In this document: piece after piece, positions 22,453 to 31,785 of the stretch | Layout of the letters: every line of letters starts with the position of its first letter | Numbering within the stretch: the stretch's first letter is position 1 | Notes under the pieces: generated by a model | What the model saw: only the letters and a program-made list of their open reading frames with translations | What the model was told of the DNA's origin: nothing | Database searches by the model: none | Source: an uncultured Oscillospiraceae bacterium | GTDB lineage: Bacteria; Bacillota; Clostridia; Oscillospirales; Oscillospiraceae | Direction: 5' to 3' | NCBI GenBank assembly: GCA_947629775.1 | Contig: CANRFA010000012.1 | Coordinates: 1-39,751 of the forward strand | DNA length: 39,751 nucleotides | Position numbers and translations under genes: made by a program

Positions 22453-23237
22453 TGGGCTTTGATTTTTTTGACAGCGGCAGCCGGCTGGACAGCATCCAGA
22501 GCGAGATGGAGCGCACCGGCCTGACCCTGGCCGTGGTGACCAATATCTCGGACCCGGATAAGCTCAACCGCGTGATGTGCAAGCCGGTGGTGTCCGAGCA
22601 GGACGAGGATGTGCTGGAGACCGAGTGGTGTCCCGTGGTGCAGCCCCTCTCCGGAAAATCCTGCGGGCATTTCTATATGCCAAGCGTGGACGACCTGGTG
22701 CTCCTGGCGTATCTGAACGGGGACCCCCACTGCCCCTATGTGGTCGGCGGGACGTGGAGCCCCAAGTCTCCCCCTCCCTACACGGTGGAAGACGGGAAGA
22801 ACTTCAACTTCTCCATCAAGACCCCCGGCGGGACGGAGCTGCTCTTCTACGACGAGAAGGGCAAGGAATATATCCGCATGACGACCCCGACGGGCGCCGC
22901 CCTGGAGATCCAGGACGAGGCCCAGACCGCCGTTCTGCAGGACCCGGACAAGGCGAACCTTCTGAGCATCAACTGGAAGGACGGGGCCATCGAGCTGACG
23001 GCGGCCAAGAAAATCACTCTGGCGGCCGGCAGTACGAAGATCATCATGGAGGACAGCGGGGCCATGACCCTGCAGTCGGACAAGTCGATCACCATCAAGA
23101 GCACGGACATCAAGGCGCAGGCCTCCAACGGCTTCAACGCCCAGGGCGCTACGGCGGAGGTCAAGGCCACCGGAAAGCTCTCGCTGTCCGGCGCCATGGC
23201 GGATCTCCAGGGCTCGGCCGGCGTCAACATCAACTGA
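22452..23237 (+). CDS. spike protein with gp5/VgrG-type OB fold
   Basis: This 261-residue protein is the likely central puncturing spike. Residues about 28-110 form the OB-fold of the baseplate assembly protein V family (ending DLVLLAYLNGDPHCPYVVGG). Residues about 120-261 are an alternating, Thr/Ala/Lys-rich beta pattern (for example KKITLAAGSTKIIMED and SITIKSTDIKAQAS) as in the gp5/VgrG triple-stranded beta-helix. There is no lysozyme domain and no PAAR tip in this protein. The start overlaps the hub stop by one base. Confidence 0.94.
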   Translation: MGFDFFDSGSRLDSIQSEMERTGLTLAVVTNISDPDKLNRVMCKPVVSEQDEDVLETEWCPVVQPLSGKSCGHFYMPSVDDLVLLAYLNGDPHCPYVVGGTWSPKSPPPYTVEDGKNFNFSIKTPGGTELLFYDEKGKEYIRMTTPTGAALEIQDEAQTAVLQDPDKANLLSINWKDGAIELTAAKKITLAAGSTKIIMEDSGAMTLQSDKSITIKSTDIKAQASNGFNAQGATAEVKATGKLSLSGAMADLQGSAGVNIN

Positions 23238-23271
23238 GTTACAGGCATAAACCGGCGAGGAGGCGAAGAGA

Positions 23272-23685
23272 TTGTACGGCAAGGATTTTCTGGGCGCGGG
23301 CTGGAAGTTTCCCCTGCAGGTAGACCCCAGGACAGGACGGATCGCCATGTCGTCGCAGGAGGACAATATCCGGGAATCCATCGGAATCATCCTGCGCACG
23401 TATCGCGGAGAGCGGGTCATGCGACCGGATTTCGGCACCAATACGCCGGACTACGCGTTCGCCCCCTCGAACTATTCCCTGAAGGAGAGCATCGCCTACG
23501 AGCTGCGTCAGCAGCTGGTGGTGCAGGAGCCCCGCGTGCAGGATATCTCCGTGCAGTGCGACGAGCCCTCCGGCCACACCGGAGCGCTGGTGATCCAGGT
23601 GAGCTACACGGTGCGCAGCACGAACAACCGCTACAACTATGTCTATCCCTTCTATGTGGATCAGGGAGAGGGAACTGAAGCATGA
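23272..23685 (+). CDS. gp25-like baseplate wedge protein
   Basis: The 137-residue protein belongs to the GPW/gp25 family that nucleates the sheath at the baseplate. The hallmark run is visible: an N-terminal GKDFLGAGWKFPLQVDPRTG, then NIRESIGIILRTYRGERVMRPDFGT (the ExR-type block), and LKESIAYELRQQLVVQEPRV. It starts with TTG 23272 behind GCGAGGAGGCG seven bases upstream; no ATG or GTG fits the conserved N-terminus. Its stop overlaps the next ATG (ATGA). Confidence 0.95.
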   Translation: MYGKDFLGAGWKFPLQVDPRTGRIAMSSQEDNIRESIGIILRTYRGERVMRPDFGTNTPDYAFAPSNYSLKESIAYELRQQLVVQEPRVQDISVQCDEPSGHTGALVIQVSYTVRSTNNRYNYVYPFYVDQGEGTEA

Positions 23686-26600
23686 ATACGCCGATTCTGG
23701 ACAATCGAACAAAGGCTCAGGTGATGGAGCAGATTGCCCGGCTGGCGGCGGAGTATGTGCCGGAGTGGACCTTCTCGGACAGTACGGAAGATCCCGGCGC
23801 GGCCTTGGCGAAGCTGTTTGGCGAGATGTTCTTTCAGACGGTGGACCGCTTCAACGCGGTTCCCCAGAAGCTCTATACCGAGTTTCTGAATCTCCTGGGC
23901 GTGGACGCCCCTCCTGTGACTCCGGCGGCCGGTCTGGTACAGTTTCAGGTGCACGAGGGGGTGGACGACACCGTTCCGATTCCCGCCCGCAGCATGCTCT
24001 ACGCGGAGGATGAGAACGGCGATCAGATCGTCTACGAGACCAGGAACGCCATCGAGGCGACGCCCGCTCAGCTGGAGGCCGTCTACTATGTGGACGCCAG
24101 GGGCGGTACGATTCAGGAGGCGGATCTGTCCCGGGAGCAGCCCTTTTTCGCTCCTCTGGACGGCCCGAACCTCCAGGGCCACCGCTTTCAGATCAGCCAG
24201 AACGAGGTGCTGAACCTCCAGGGCGAGTGCCAGGTCACGGTGCGGCTGAAGATGGGGGCGACCTTCCTGGCGGAGGGTCTCGTCCAGCGGCTGTCGGATC
24301 CGGGATTCGCCACCTGGAGCTGGCTGGGGGAAAACGGGCTGGTGCCCTTCGACGCGGTGCGCTGCGAGCAGGATCGCCTGATCCTGACCAAGACCACCGC
24401 CGGCGCCCTGCGTCCGGACGAGAACGGACACCTCTGTCTGTACTGCGACATGCAGCCGGGGGACGACAGCATTACCATCAACGGAGTGCAGGTGGAGAGC
24501 GGTCCCCTGAAGGATCTGCAGGCGGACTCTCTGGCCTTCAACGATATCCCCATCCAGCAGGGAGACGGCGGGTACTGCTTCGGACGGATGCCCGCTCCCT
24601 ACGAGCTCTTTTACATCCGGTCGGACCCCGTCTTCTCCAAGCGGGGCGCCGAGGTCCGGATGAACCTGGACATCCGCACCATCACCTATACCGAGGTGGA
24701 CAGCTCTCCCCAGTATCAGTTCGGCCAGCGGCTGATCGACAAGAACGAAGCGGTCTCGATCAAGCCGGACGACGTCTTCGTCCGGGAGGTCGCATGGGAG
24801 TATTACAACGGCAGAGGCTGGGCCAGACTTCAGGTCCTGGGCAATCAGAACCCCTTCTCCGGCAAGGAGGAGGGACGTCTGGAGACCCGCTTCACCGTGC
24901 CGGAGGATATGGAGCCGGTTCTGGTGAACGCGGAGGAGGGCCTGTACATCCGGGCCCGGGTGGTCTACGTGGAGAACAGCCTCAGCACGGTTCCCCGCTG
25001 GATCCTGCCCTTTGTGAAAAACGTCACCTGCAGCTGGCAGTACGTGGGGGGACGGCCCATCTCCTGGGCGTGTTCCGCCAACAACGCCTCCCGGCAGGTG
25101 CTGGAAGAGATCGCCGGCGTGACGGATCTTCGCTTTGAGATCTACAGCAATCTGGAGGAGCAGAACCGTTCCATGTACTTCTGCTTCGACCGCCCCGTGC
25201 GGGGCACGCCGGTCTCCATGATGTTCGATGTGGTGGGCAAGTCGGACCCGCGGGGCAAGCTCCTCTATTCCTTCTGGAATGGAAGCCAGTTTGAATCCGT
25301 GCGGGCCATGGACGGCACCCACAACCTGGCGAACTCCGGCCCGGTTTACCTCTACCTGACCCGGGAGCCGAAGCGGAAACGGTTCTTCGACCGCGAGGGC
25401 TACTGGCTGCGCATGAGCCTCAGCCAGACGGACCGGGAGAAGCGCCGTCCTCCCGTGATCAGTGCGATCCGCTTCAACGTGGCCCCCGCCGTTCAGCAGC
25501 AGCGCGCCTACGACCAGTATTTCTCCGCCGGGTTCTATGACACCGGAAAGGTGATCCAGCTGCTGGAGACCCCGGTGCTGGAGTGCGAGATCTGGGTGGA
25601 CGAGGCCGGAAGCATTTCGGACGCGGAGATCGCGGACCTGACGCGCAACCATCCGGAGGACGTGCAGATTACAAGGGACGGCAACACCGTCACCAGCTGC
25701 AGGGTGCGCTGGAAGCGGGTGCAGTACCTGGCCCAGGGAGGGCCGGACGACCGCGTCTTCGTCCTGGACAGCCATACGGGCAGGGTCCGCTTTGGCGATG
25801 GCCGCAACGGGAAGGTACCGCCGGTGGGCTTTGAGAACATCCTGGTCCGCAGCACCTACGGGGGCGGGGTCCGGGGCAATCTCCCGACGGGCGCCCTGAC
25901 CCAGTTCCTGGTCTCCGTGCCCCGGATTTCGGGGCTGGAGAACATCACGCCCATGGGCGGCGGCACGGACCGCATGACCACCCCCAGGCTGGAGCGGCTG
26001 GGCAACCGCAGGCTCCGTCACAGAGGGCGCGCGGTGGGCGTGCGGGATTACGAAGAGCTGGTGCTGGAGAATTTCACCCGGGTGGCCCACGTAAAATGTT
26101 TCTCCGGCGTGGACGAGACCGGCCAGCCCCGGAGCGGGCACCTGTGTATCGTGATCATGGGAAGCGACATGGACGACGAGCGGATGCTCCGGGAACTCTG
26201 CGAGGAGATCTACGAATTCCTGGCGCAGCGCAGCGACTGCACCATGGTCGCGGGCGGACGGCTCCATGTCCGCGCCTCCACGGAAATGACGATCAACACC
26301 TCCATCCAGGTGGTGCTGAAGGATCTGGACCTGGCGGCCCAGACCCAGCAGGAGATTCTGCAGGCTCTGGCCGAGCTCATCGACGGGCGCTGGCGCACCC
26401 GGGAAATCGGCCGGCAGCTTCGTACGGACGAAATTTACAGCGTTGTGAAAGCGGTCCCCAATATAAAGGTGATCCGCTCGGTCGTGGTGGAGGGAACCTG
26501 GTACGAAGACGGGAAGCTGCGGGTGAGTCCCATCGAGCAGGATGGCGATTTCCCCTTCGCCACCGTCCGCAACGGCAACCATCTGGTGCAGATCGAGTAG
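23682..26600 (+). CDS. large baseplate wedge protein, gpJ/T4 gp6-like (Afp11-type)
   Basis: This 972-residue protein is the larger of two baseplate-J-like wedge subunits. The N-terminal YVPEWTFSDSTEDPGAALAKL segment and TEFLNLLGVDAPP block are standard for eCIS Afp11/Pvc11 relatives. A long beta-rich middle (about residues 90-690) leads to the J core near the C-terminus: VRFGDGRNGKVPPVG, then TPRLERLGNRRLRHRGRAVG, VRDYEELVLENFTRVAHVKC, and a final wing with INTSIQVVLKDLD and IGRQLRTDEIYSVVKAVPNI. It overlaps the gp25 gene by four bases. Confidence 0.95.
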   Translation: MNTPILDNRTKAQVMEQIARLAAEYVPEWTFSDSTEDPGAALAKLFGEMFFQTVDRFNAVPQKLYTEFLNLLGVDAPPVTPAAGLVQFQVHEGVDDTVPIPARSMLYAEDENGDQIVYETRNAIEATPAQLEAVYYVDARGGTIQEADLSREQPFFAPLDGPNLQGHRFQISQNEVLNLQGECQVTVRLKMGATFLAEGLVQRLSDPGFATWSWLGENGLVPFDAVRCEQDRLILTKTTAGALRPDENGHLCLYCDMQPGDDSITINGVQVESGPLKDLQADSLAFNDIPIQQGDGGYCFGRMPAPYELFYIRSDPVFSKRGAEVRMNLDIRTITYTEVDSSPQYQFGQRLIDKNEAVSIKPDDVFVREVAWEYYNGRGWARLQVLGNQNPFSGKEEGRLETRFTVPEDMEPVLVNAEEGLYIRARVVYVENSLSTVPRWILPFVKNVTCSWQYVGGRPISWACSANNASRQVLEEIAGVTDLRFEIYSNLEEQNRSMYFCFDRPVRGTPVSMMFDVVGKSDPRGKLLYSFWNGSQFESVRAMDGTHNLANSGPVYLYLTREPKRKRFFDREGYWLRMSLSQTDREKRRPPVISAIRFNVAPAVQQQRAYDQYFSAGFYDTGKVIQLLETPVLECEIWVDEAGSISDAEIADLTRNHPEDVQITRDGNTVTSCRVRWKRVQYLAQGGPDDRVFVLDSHTGRVRFGDGRNGKVPPVGFENILVRSTYGGGVRGNLPTGALTQFLVSVPRISGLENITPMGGGTDRMTTPRLERLGNRRLRHRGRAVGVRDYEELVLENFTRVAHVKCFSGVDETGQPRSGHLCIVIMGSDMDDERMLRELCEEIYEFLAQRSDCTMVAGGRLHVRASTEMTINTSIQVVLKDLDLAAQTQQEILQALAELIDGRWRTREIGRQLRTDEIYSVVKAVPNIKVIRSVVVEGTWYEDGKLRVSPIEQDGDFPFATVRNGNHLVQIE

Positions 26601-26640
26601 GACGCGTCCGTTCAGGGGAACAGAAGGGAAGTGAGGATCT

Positions 26641-28725
26641 TTGCTGCAGTCAAGGAATCTGGATGACCAGCGGTATCAGGATATAGTTGACCACGCGATC
26701 GGCAGGATTCCCCTGCTGTGTCCCCAGTGGACCAATCACAATCCCTCGGACCCGGGCATCACCATGATCGAGCTGATGGCCTGGTACAAGGAGATGCAGC
26801 AGTACCATATGAACCGCTGCACGGAGGATATCCGCCGCAAGCTGCTGAAGCTGGCCGGCGGCGATATCCGGGGCGCGGTCCCCGCCCTGTGCGGGTTCAA
26901 GCTGCTCGTAAGGGACAGACGCCACGCGGCCATGTCCCGTCTGGAGACCCCCGAGGGTATCGTCTTTGAGCTGAGGGACGAGATCAGCGACCAGCAGCCG
27001 CACATCGCCCACTTCTACGTGGAGAACGCCAGCGGCCGCACGGACGTGACCACCATGGTGGATCTCCCCGAGGCGGAAATCCAGCCGTTTTCCTTCGGCG
27101 TGTCGGAGCGGACCGACTTTCTGATCGCCCTGGACGCGCTGCCCAAGGGACAGCTGAAGATGTGGTTCGAGGTCAGCGACCTTCTTTCCGTGCCCCGCAA
27201 CCCCTTCGAGCGGGACGACCAGGCGCCCCGGCGCGTGCGCTGGTACATGGAGGGCCTGGGAGAGGTGACGCCCGCCCTGGACGAGACCCACGCCCTCAGC
27301 GGGTTCGGGTTCATCACCTTTGATATTCCGGAGGGATGGCAGAAGCAGCCGGACCCGGATGGGAAGGAGTACTGGTATCTGCGGGCCGTTCTGGAGGATC
27401 CCGGCTGCGAGGAGACCGTCGTCCTCAGCAATATCAGCGCCCGCACCTATGTGGCGGTGCAGCAGGAGACCTGGTCCCGCAGCAGACTCGTGACCGTGGA
27501 ACCCCAGGAAGCGTGCCAGGTTCTCTTCACGGACGCCATGGCCGTGGAAGGCGCCTTTACCGCGTTTCTGCGCACCCCGGAAGGGTGGGAGCAGGTGAAC
27601 GACGCGGCGGAGGTCCGCAGTCCGGAGGGCTGCGGCATCCGGCTGGACAGCCGCCGGGCGGCCGCGGACGGGCAGCCCAACCTGCGGATTGTCTGCTCGG
27701 ATCCCATTCACTACGCGGATCTCTTCCACGATTCCACGGGCCTGCCCGGCATGACGCTTCAGCTGGAGCTGGGCGGACAGCGGGCGGTGTCCTGCGGGCT
27801 GATCTGCGATACCCTTCTGGAGGACGGCAGCGTCCGCCCGGAGGTATGGCATCGGGTTGACGATTTCTATTCCTGCGGACCGCGGGATCGGGTCTTTGTC
27901 TACGATCCGGTCCGGGAGACCATCCGCTTCGGCGACGGCCGGCATGGCGCCATGGTTCCAAAGGGCCACGCGGCTGTGTTTCTGATGGATCTGGCTCTGT
28001 CCATGTGCGGAAGCGGCAACATTCCGGTGGGAAGCCGCCTCTTCTTCAGCGAGGGCCACGAAGCGGTGGAGTGCATGGGCGGTTTCCTGGGCGCAGACCC
28101 GGAGACGGTGGACGGCGCGGCGGCCCGCTTTCTCAGGAAGCTGAACAATCCGGACAAGTGCGTCTCCGCGGAGGACTACGAGCTGCAGGCGAGGAAGACC
28201 CCCGGCCTGCGGGTGGCGTCCGCCAAGGCCATCCCGGGGTTTGATCCCCTGGAGCCCACCGGAGTCAGCCGCTGCTCGGTGGTGACCGTCGTGGTGATTC
28301 CCGCCAGCGAGAGCATGCATCCGGTGCCGGACAGACGGTTCCTGGACGCGGTGCAGGCCCATCTGAACCGCCTGCGTCCCATCTGCACCCTGGTGCGGGT
28401 GGTGCCGCCCCGCTACATCGGCGTAACGGTGTCCGCCCAGCTGCGGACGGGCGGTCCGGTTCCGGAGCAGCGGCTGCGCGACGCGGTGGAGGATATTCTG
28501 ACGGTGGGACGCAACGGCAGGAGCATCGGAGATACGGTGCTGCTGAACGATGTCAGCATGTCTCTGCAGCGCCTGCCCCTGGTTCTGGCGGTCAGCCGCA
28601 TCGAGGTCCGCGCCGACGGCGTGGACTGCGTGCGTACGGAGACCGGCGACCTGCTGCTGCCAAAGAACGGCGCGGTCTATCTCCGGAAGTGCGAGTTCAA
28701 TGTTCAGTACAACCGGCTTCATTGA
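26641..28725 (+). CDS. second baseplate-J-like wedge protein (Afp12-type)
   Basis: This 694-residue paralog shares the layout of its neighbour. It has an early HNPSDPGITMIELMAWYKEM block, a J core with DPVRETIRFGDGRHGAMVPKG, VSAEDYELQARKTPGLRVASA, and a C-terminal wing with RYIGVTVSAQLRTG, IGDTVLLNDVSM. It would form the heterodimeric wedge with the first J protein, as Afp11/12 or T4 gp6/gp7 do. The TTG start at 26641 has GTGAGGA seven to nine bases upstream. A structured 131-base gap follows. Confidence 0.92.
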   Translation: MLQSRNLDDQRYQDIVDHAIGRIPLLCPQWTNHNPSDPGITMIELMAWYKEMQQYHMNRCTEDIRRKLLKLAGGDIRGAVPALCGFKLLVRDRRHAAMSRLETPEGIVFELRDEISDQQPHIAHFYVENASGRTDVTTMVDLPEAEIQPFSFGVSERTDFLIALDALPKGQLKMWFEVSDLLSVPRNPFERDDQAPRRVRWYMEGLGEVTPALDETHALSGFGFITFDIPEGWQKQPDPDGKEYWYLRAVLEDPGCEETVVLSNISARTYVAVQQETWSRSRLVTVEPQEACQVLFTDAMAVEGAFTAFLRTPEGWEQVNDAAEVRSPEGCGIRLDSRRAAADGQPNLRIVCSDPIHYADLFHDSTGLPGMTLQLELGGQRAVSCGLICDTLLEDGSVRPEVWHRVDDFYSCGPRDRVFVYDPVRETIRFGDGRHGAMVPKGHAAVFLMDLALSMCGSGNIPVGSRLFFSEGHEAVECMGGFLGADPETVDGAAARFLRKLNNPDKCVSAEDYELQARKTPGLRVASAKAIPGFDPLEPTGVSRCSVVTVVVIPASESMHPVPDRRFLDAVQAHLNRLRPICTLVRVVPPRYIGVTVSAQLRTGGPVPEQRLRDAVEDILTVGRNGRSIGDTVLLNDVSMSLQRLPLVLAVSRIEVRADGVDCVRTETGDLLLPKNGAVYLRKCEFNVQYNRLH

Positions 28726-28768
28726 GCCGGATCACATGGATCACATTCTTACAGAGCGGTAAGTTCTG

Positions 28769-28831
28769 TCGTTCCTGTCTGGAATGAGCCAGGCGTACGT
28801 TCGGGCGGAAGCGACCGGCTTCCGGGAACGA
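28769..28831 (+). other. three-way-junction RNA fold in an intergenic gap
   Basis: The closing stem TCGTTCC (28769-28775) pairs with GGAACGA (28825-28831). Inside are two hairpins: GTCTGG (28777-28782) with CCAGGC (28789-28794), and CGGAAGC (28806-28812) with GCTTCCG (28818-28824). A small CTTAC/GTAAG stem (28748-28763) precedes it. No T-tract follows. It fills the longest gap in the structural operon and ends about 25 bases before the next start. It may be a processing, stability or regulatory element. Confidence 0.5.
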
Positions 28832-28856
28832 CCTGTTCGAGCAAGGGGGGAAAGGG

Positions 28857-29963
28857 ATGCAGCATACGCAGAAACAGATGGTACTCTGCCGGAATGAGGA
28901 CTGGAGGGACAGCCTGTTCTGCCAGCTTGAGAGGAAGCAGGACACGATTGTGCTGGATGTGTCGCGGCACACGGCCGGATTTGCCTGCCTGCGCGCGATC
29001 GACAGCGGCACGCCCGGCTTCCAGTGGAAGCGGATTCAGATCGGCTGTCAGCTGCCCCAGGGCAGCACGGTTCGGGTGTACGCCTACGCTTCCGACGATA
29101 AGGTCTGGGGGCCATGGCGGGATCTGGACCAGGCGCTGCCGGCCCTGAAGGGAGACTTCATGCAGCTGCGCAGAACCCTGTATCCTCTCTTCGGGGATCC
29201 GGTGGGGCGCAGAGAGGACTTTCTGGCCAGGAGGCAGGGACGCTATCTGTGGCTGATGCTGGAGCTGCTCTCCAGCGGCGCGGAGAATCCCTCCATCGAC
29301 AGTATCTCCATCTGGATGGACGGAGATCACATGACGGACTATCTGCCGGCCATCTATCAGAACGACGACTTCACCTCCCGCTTTCTCTCGGTGTTCAACA
29401 GCATGTTCCTGGACATGGAGCAGCAGATCTCCAACCTTCCCGCCCTGCTGGACAGCGAGGGGGCCGGAGACGAAATGGTTCGCATGCTGGCTTCCTGGGT
29501 ATGCGAGGACGTGGAACACTCCACCGTGGAAGAACTGAGAACCTGGATTCCCGAGGCCCTCGACAACTACGAGAGCATGTACACCGTAGAGGGGATCCGG
29601 CGCTCCGTCCGGCGGCTGACCGGGAGAAATCCGATTCTGATCGAGCACTTCCAGGTGGACCCGAATTCCCCCGACTGCATCAATCCCGGTACCTACCGCA
29701 GACTCTATGGCGAGAATCCCTTCCGATTCTTTGTCCTGCTGGATGAAGACACCTTCCCCAGGCGGGATAATATCCAGGACTTCCTGGAGCGCATGCAGCC
29801 GCTGATTCCTGCCGGAACGGAACTGGAACTGGTTCTTCTGAAGAAAAGCATCCAGCTGGACTGGCATACCTACCTGGGTGTCAATTCGTACGTTGGTTCC
29901 TATGTCCCGGTGGCGATTGACGAGAATACCACAATCCATTTCGAAACTGTGATTGGAGGATAA
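28857..29963 (+). CDS. phage tail gpI-like baseplate protein
   Basis: This 368-residue protein matches the tail-protein-I / TIGR02242-type pattern around residues 160-290: MTDYLPAIYQNDDFTSRFLS, then MEQQISNLPALLDSEGAGDE and a helical run to YTVEGIRRSVRRLTGRNPIL. The N-terminal 150 residues are a beta-rich domain (STVRVYAYASDDKVWGPWRD) probably of carbohydrate-binding-like or wedge type. In contractile phages gpI caps the gpJ wedge and connects fibres. The start ATG follows an AAGGGGGGAAAGGG tract. It lies four bases upstream of the fibre-like gene. Confidence 0.85.
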   Translation: MQHTQKQMVLCRNEDWRDSLFCQLERKQDTIVLDVSRHTAGFACLRAIDSGTPGFQWKRIQIGCQLPQGSTVRVYAYASDDKVWGPWRDLDQALPALKGDFMQLRRTLYPLFGDPVGRREDFLARRQGRYLWLMLELLSSGAENPSIDSISIWMDGDHMTDYLPAIYQNDDFTSRFLSVFNSMFLDMEQQISNLPALLDSEGAGDEMVRMLASWVCEDVEHSTVEELRTWIPEALDNYESMYTVEGIRRSVRRLTGRNPILIEHFQVDPNSPDCINPGTYRRLYGENPFRFFVLLDEDTFPRRDNIQDFLERMQPLIPAGTELELVLLKKSIQLDWHTYLGVNSYVGSYVPVAIDENTTIHFETVIGG

Positions 29964-29967
29964 GACG

Positions 29968-31740
29968 GTGAGAAATTCCAATTATTTTCCGGTTGTGCGC
30001 AACCGCTACTATTATGGGAAGCTGCTGACGGTCCGCGATTTTGAACTGGAGCAGAACTATTTCCGCAACAAGAACCAGCTGAACAACCGCGTGGTGCGGG
30101 GGGCCGGCGTGATCTGCGGTCTGGGCGTCAGCGCCTCCGACGACGCCACGCTGCTGATCGAGAGCGGCATGGCGCTGGACTACCTGGGCCGGGAAATCGT
30201 CCTGGAGGAGCCCCTGGTCCGCAAGCTGCAGATGCTGGAGGGCTACGATTCCCTGGAGGGCTCCCCGGACGCCTATCTCTGCCTGACCTACCGGGAGGAG
30301 AACATCGAGCCGGTCAACGCCGTCGGGACCGACGTGGAGGCCAGCCGCCAGTTCAACATGACCCAGGAGGGCTATCACCTCTTCCTGAGCGCGGAGCGTC
30401 CGGACTACCGGCAGCTGCTGGAGGCCGCGGGGGAAGAGAACGTCAACATCATCTACTCCAGCGACGATCTGACGCTGGTCCTCAGCGCCCCCACCGCGGT
30501 CTGCTCCGGCGAGGACTTTCTGGTCTCCGCCCTGATTGTCCGCAACGCGGGCGGTCCCCCGGTCCACTTCGTTCTGGAAGGGGAGAACACCTTCGTCGAG
30601 AGCGAAAACGGACGGATCGTTCTGGAGTATCAGCAGAGTCCCGCGGAGACACGCAACGTCATCCATACCCAGTTCCGTCTGCGCGCGCAGACCATCTCCG
30701 GCCTCACCGGCCAGCTCTTCTCCTCCGGCGCGGAGCTGAACGTGGAGCTGGGTCCCCATCAGTATAAGAACTACATCAACGTGGACGCGGCAGTCACGAT
30801 GTGCGCGGACAAGAACGCCCTTCAGGCCTTCCAGCGCAGGCGGGACAGCCTGAGCCGCCGCCTGTCCGGCGAAACGCTCCCCATCTACCTGGCCAAGCTG
30901 GAGCTCATCCACTCCACCGGCGGCGTCTTCCTGAACTCCGTGACGGATCTGCCCTTCGACCAGTTCCTGCGCAGGGATGGAGGAAGCGGCGTCGGCGGAC
31001 GGGAGAAGCTGGACGTCACCACCACGGTGCGCAAGCTGGACTACTGGCAGCAGCCGGACGTGCGGGCGGCCTACAACTCCGAGATGGGCGTCATGTCCTT
31101 CGACTTCGGCATTCCCACCCCGGAGCAGTACGACTATTCCATCACCCACGGGGTTGTGGACATGGAGATGCCCGGCGGCATCCGGGTCAATTCCCGCTAC
31201 TACAGCAAGGAGATTCCCCACGGGCTGGGAGCGGGCGCGGTGGATGTGCGCCTCAGCGTGGAATTTGAGCGCAACGGCGACCCCATCCTGCTGATCGGCA
31301 ACTCCGAGGTCTTCAAGTCCAAGCGCATGGAAGTGAATCCTCCCTTTGTGGAGACCGCGGTTTTACTCTATCCGGAGCGGGGAACGATGCGCATCGGCAT
31401 CTGGCTCCACGATACCGTTCCCGGCAACCGGATCCGGGTTCACTACTTCGCCCAGAAGCCGGAGCGGGATACCAGCCGCATCCTGGGACAGAAGAAGCCC
31501 AGCATCACCCTCATGCCCGAAGTGGCCCGCCTGGGCAAGGGCGAGCGGCTGCGCATGAAGGGGATCGTGGAAGGCAGCCAGGACAAGGGCGTGATCTGGA
31601 GCGTCAAGGACGAGAACGGCGGCGAGATCGACGAAAACGGCTTCTACCAGGCGCCGGAGCTCCAGGGCACCTACGAGATCGTGGGCACCTCCAGCGCGGA
31701 TCCTTCCATCAGCGCCAGCGCGTTTGTGATCGTCGAGTAA
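29968..31740 (+). CDS. fibre/baseplate-peripheral protein with C-terminal Ig-like domain
   Basis: This 590-residue protein has an N-terminal YYYGKLLTVRDFELEQNYFRNK block followed by GAGVICGLGV, a pattern I associate with an uncharacterised eCIS baseplate-linked family. The middle is mixed helix and strand. The last 80 residues (about 511-590) look like a bacterial Ig-like domain (WSVKDENGGEIDENGFYQAP and TYEIVGTSSADPS). I chose GTG 29968 because GGAGGA lies seven bases upstream; a TTG at 29953 is in frame but has none. It could attach fibres or contact a target surface. There is no sequence evidence for the receptor. Confidence is good for eCIS membership, low for exact role. Confidence 0.7.
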   Translation: MRNSNYFPVVRNRYYYGKLLTVRDFELEQNYFRNKNQLNNRVVRGAGVICGLGVSASDDATLLIESGMALDYLGREIVLEEPLVRKLQMLEGYDSLEGSPDAYLCLTYREENIEPVNAVGTDVEASRQFNMTQEGYHLFLSAERPDYRQLLEAAGEENVNIIYSSDDLTLVLSAPTAVCSGEDFLVSALIVRNAGGPPVHFVLEGENTFVESENGRIVLEYQQSPAETRNVIHTQFRLRAQTISGLTGQLFSSGAELNVELGPHQYKNYINVDAAVTMCADKNALQAFQRRRDSLSRRLSGETLPIYLAKLELIHSTGGVFLNSVTDLPFDQFLRRDGGSGVGGREKLDVTTTVRKLDYWQQPDVRAAYNSEMGVMSFDFGIPTPEQYDYSITHGVVDMEMPGGIRVNSRYYSKEIPHGLGAGAVDVRLSVEFERNGDPILLIGNSEVFKSKRMEVNPPFVETAVLLYPERGTMRIGIWLHDTVPGNRIRVHYFAQKPERDTSRILGQKKPSITLMPEVARLGKGERLRMKGIVEGSQDKGVIWSVKDENGGEIDENGFYQAPELQGTYEIVGTSSADPSISASAFVIVE

Positions 31741-31759
31741 GCGGCGGGGCCCGCCTTAC
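31737..31759 (+). other. hairpin at the end of the structural core
   Basis: GTAAG plus GCGG pairs with CCGC plus CTTAC around a three-base loop, with a two-base bulge. It includes the stop codon of the fibre-like gene and has no T-tract. It may modulate expression at the boundary between structural and membrane genes. Confidence 0.3.
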
Positions 31760-31785
31760 ATCGCGGAGAGGAGAGAAGAAGGCAT

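Noticed and set aside
9448-31740. Prophage or phage tail
   Set aside because: No capsid, portal, terminase, integrase, replication or holin/endolysin genes are present, while the DUF4255 and LysM/Afp7-type genes mark an eCIS.
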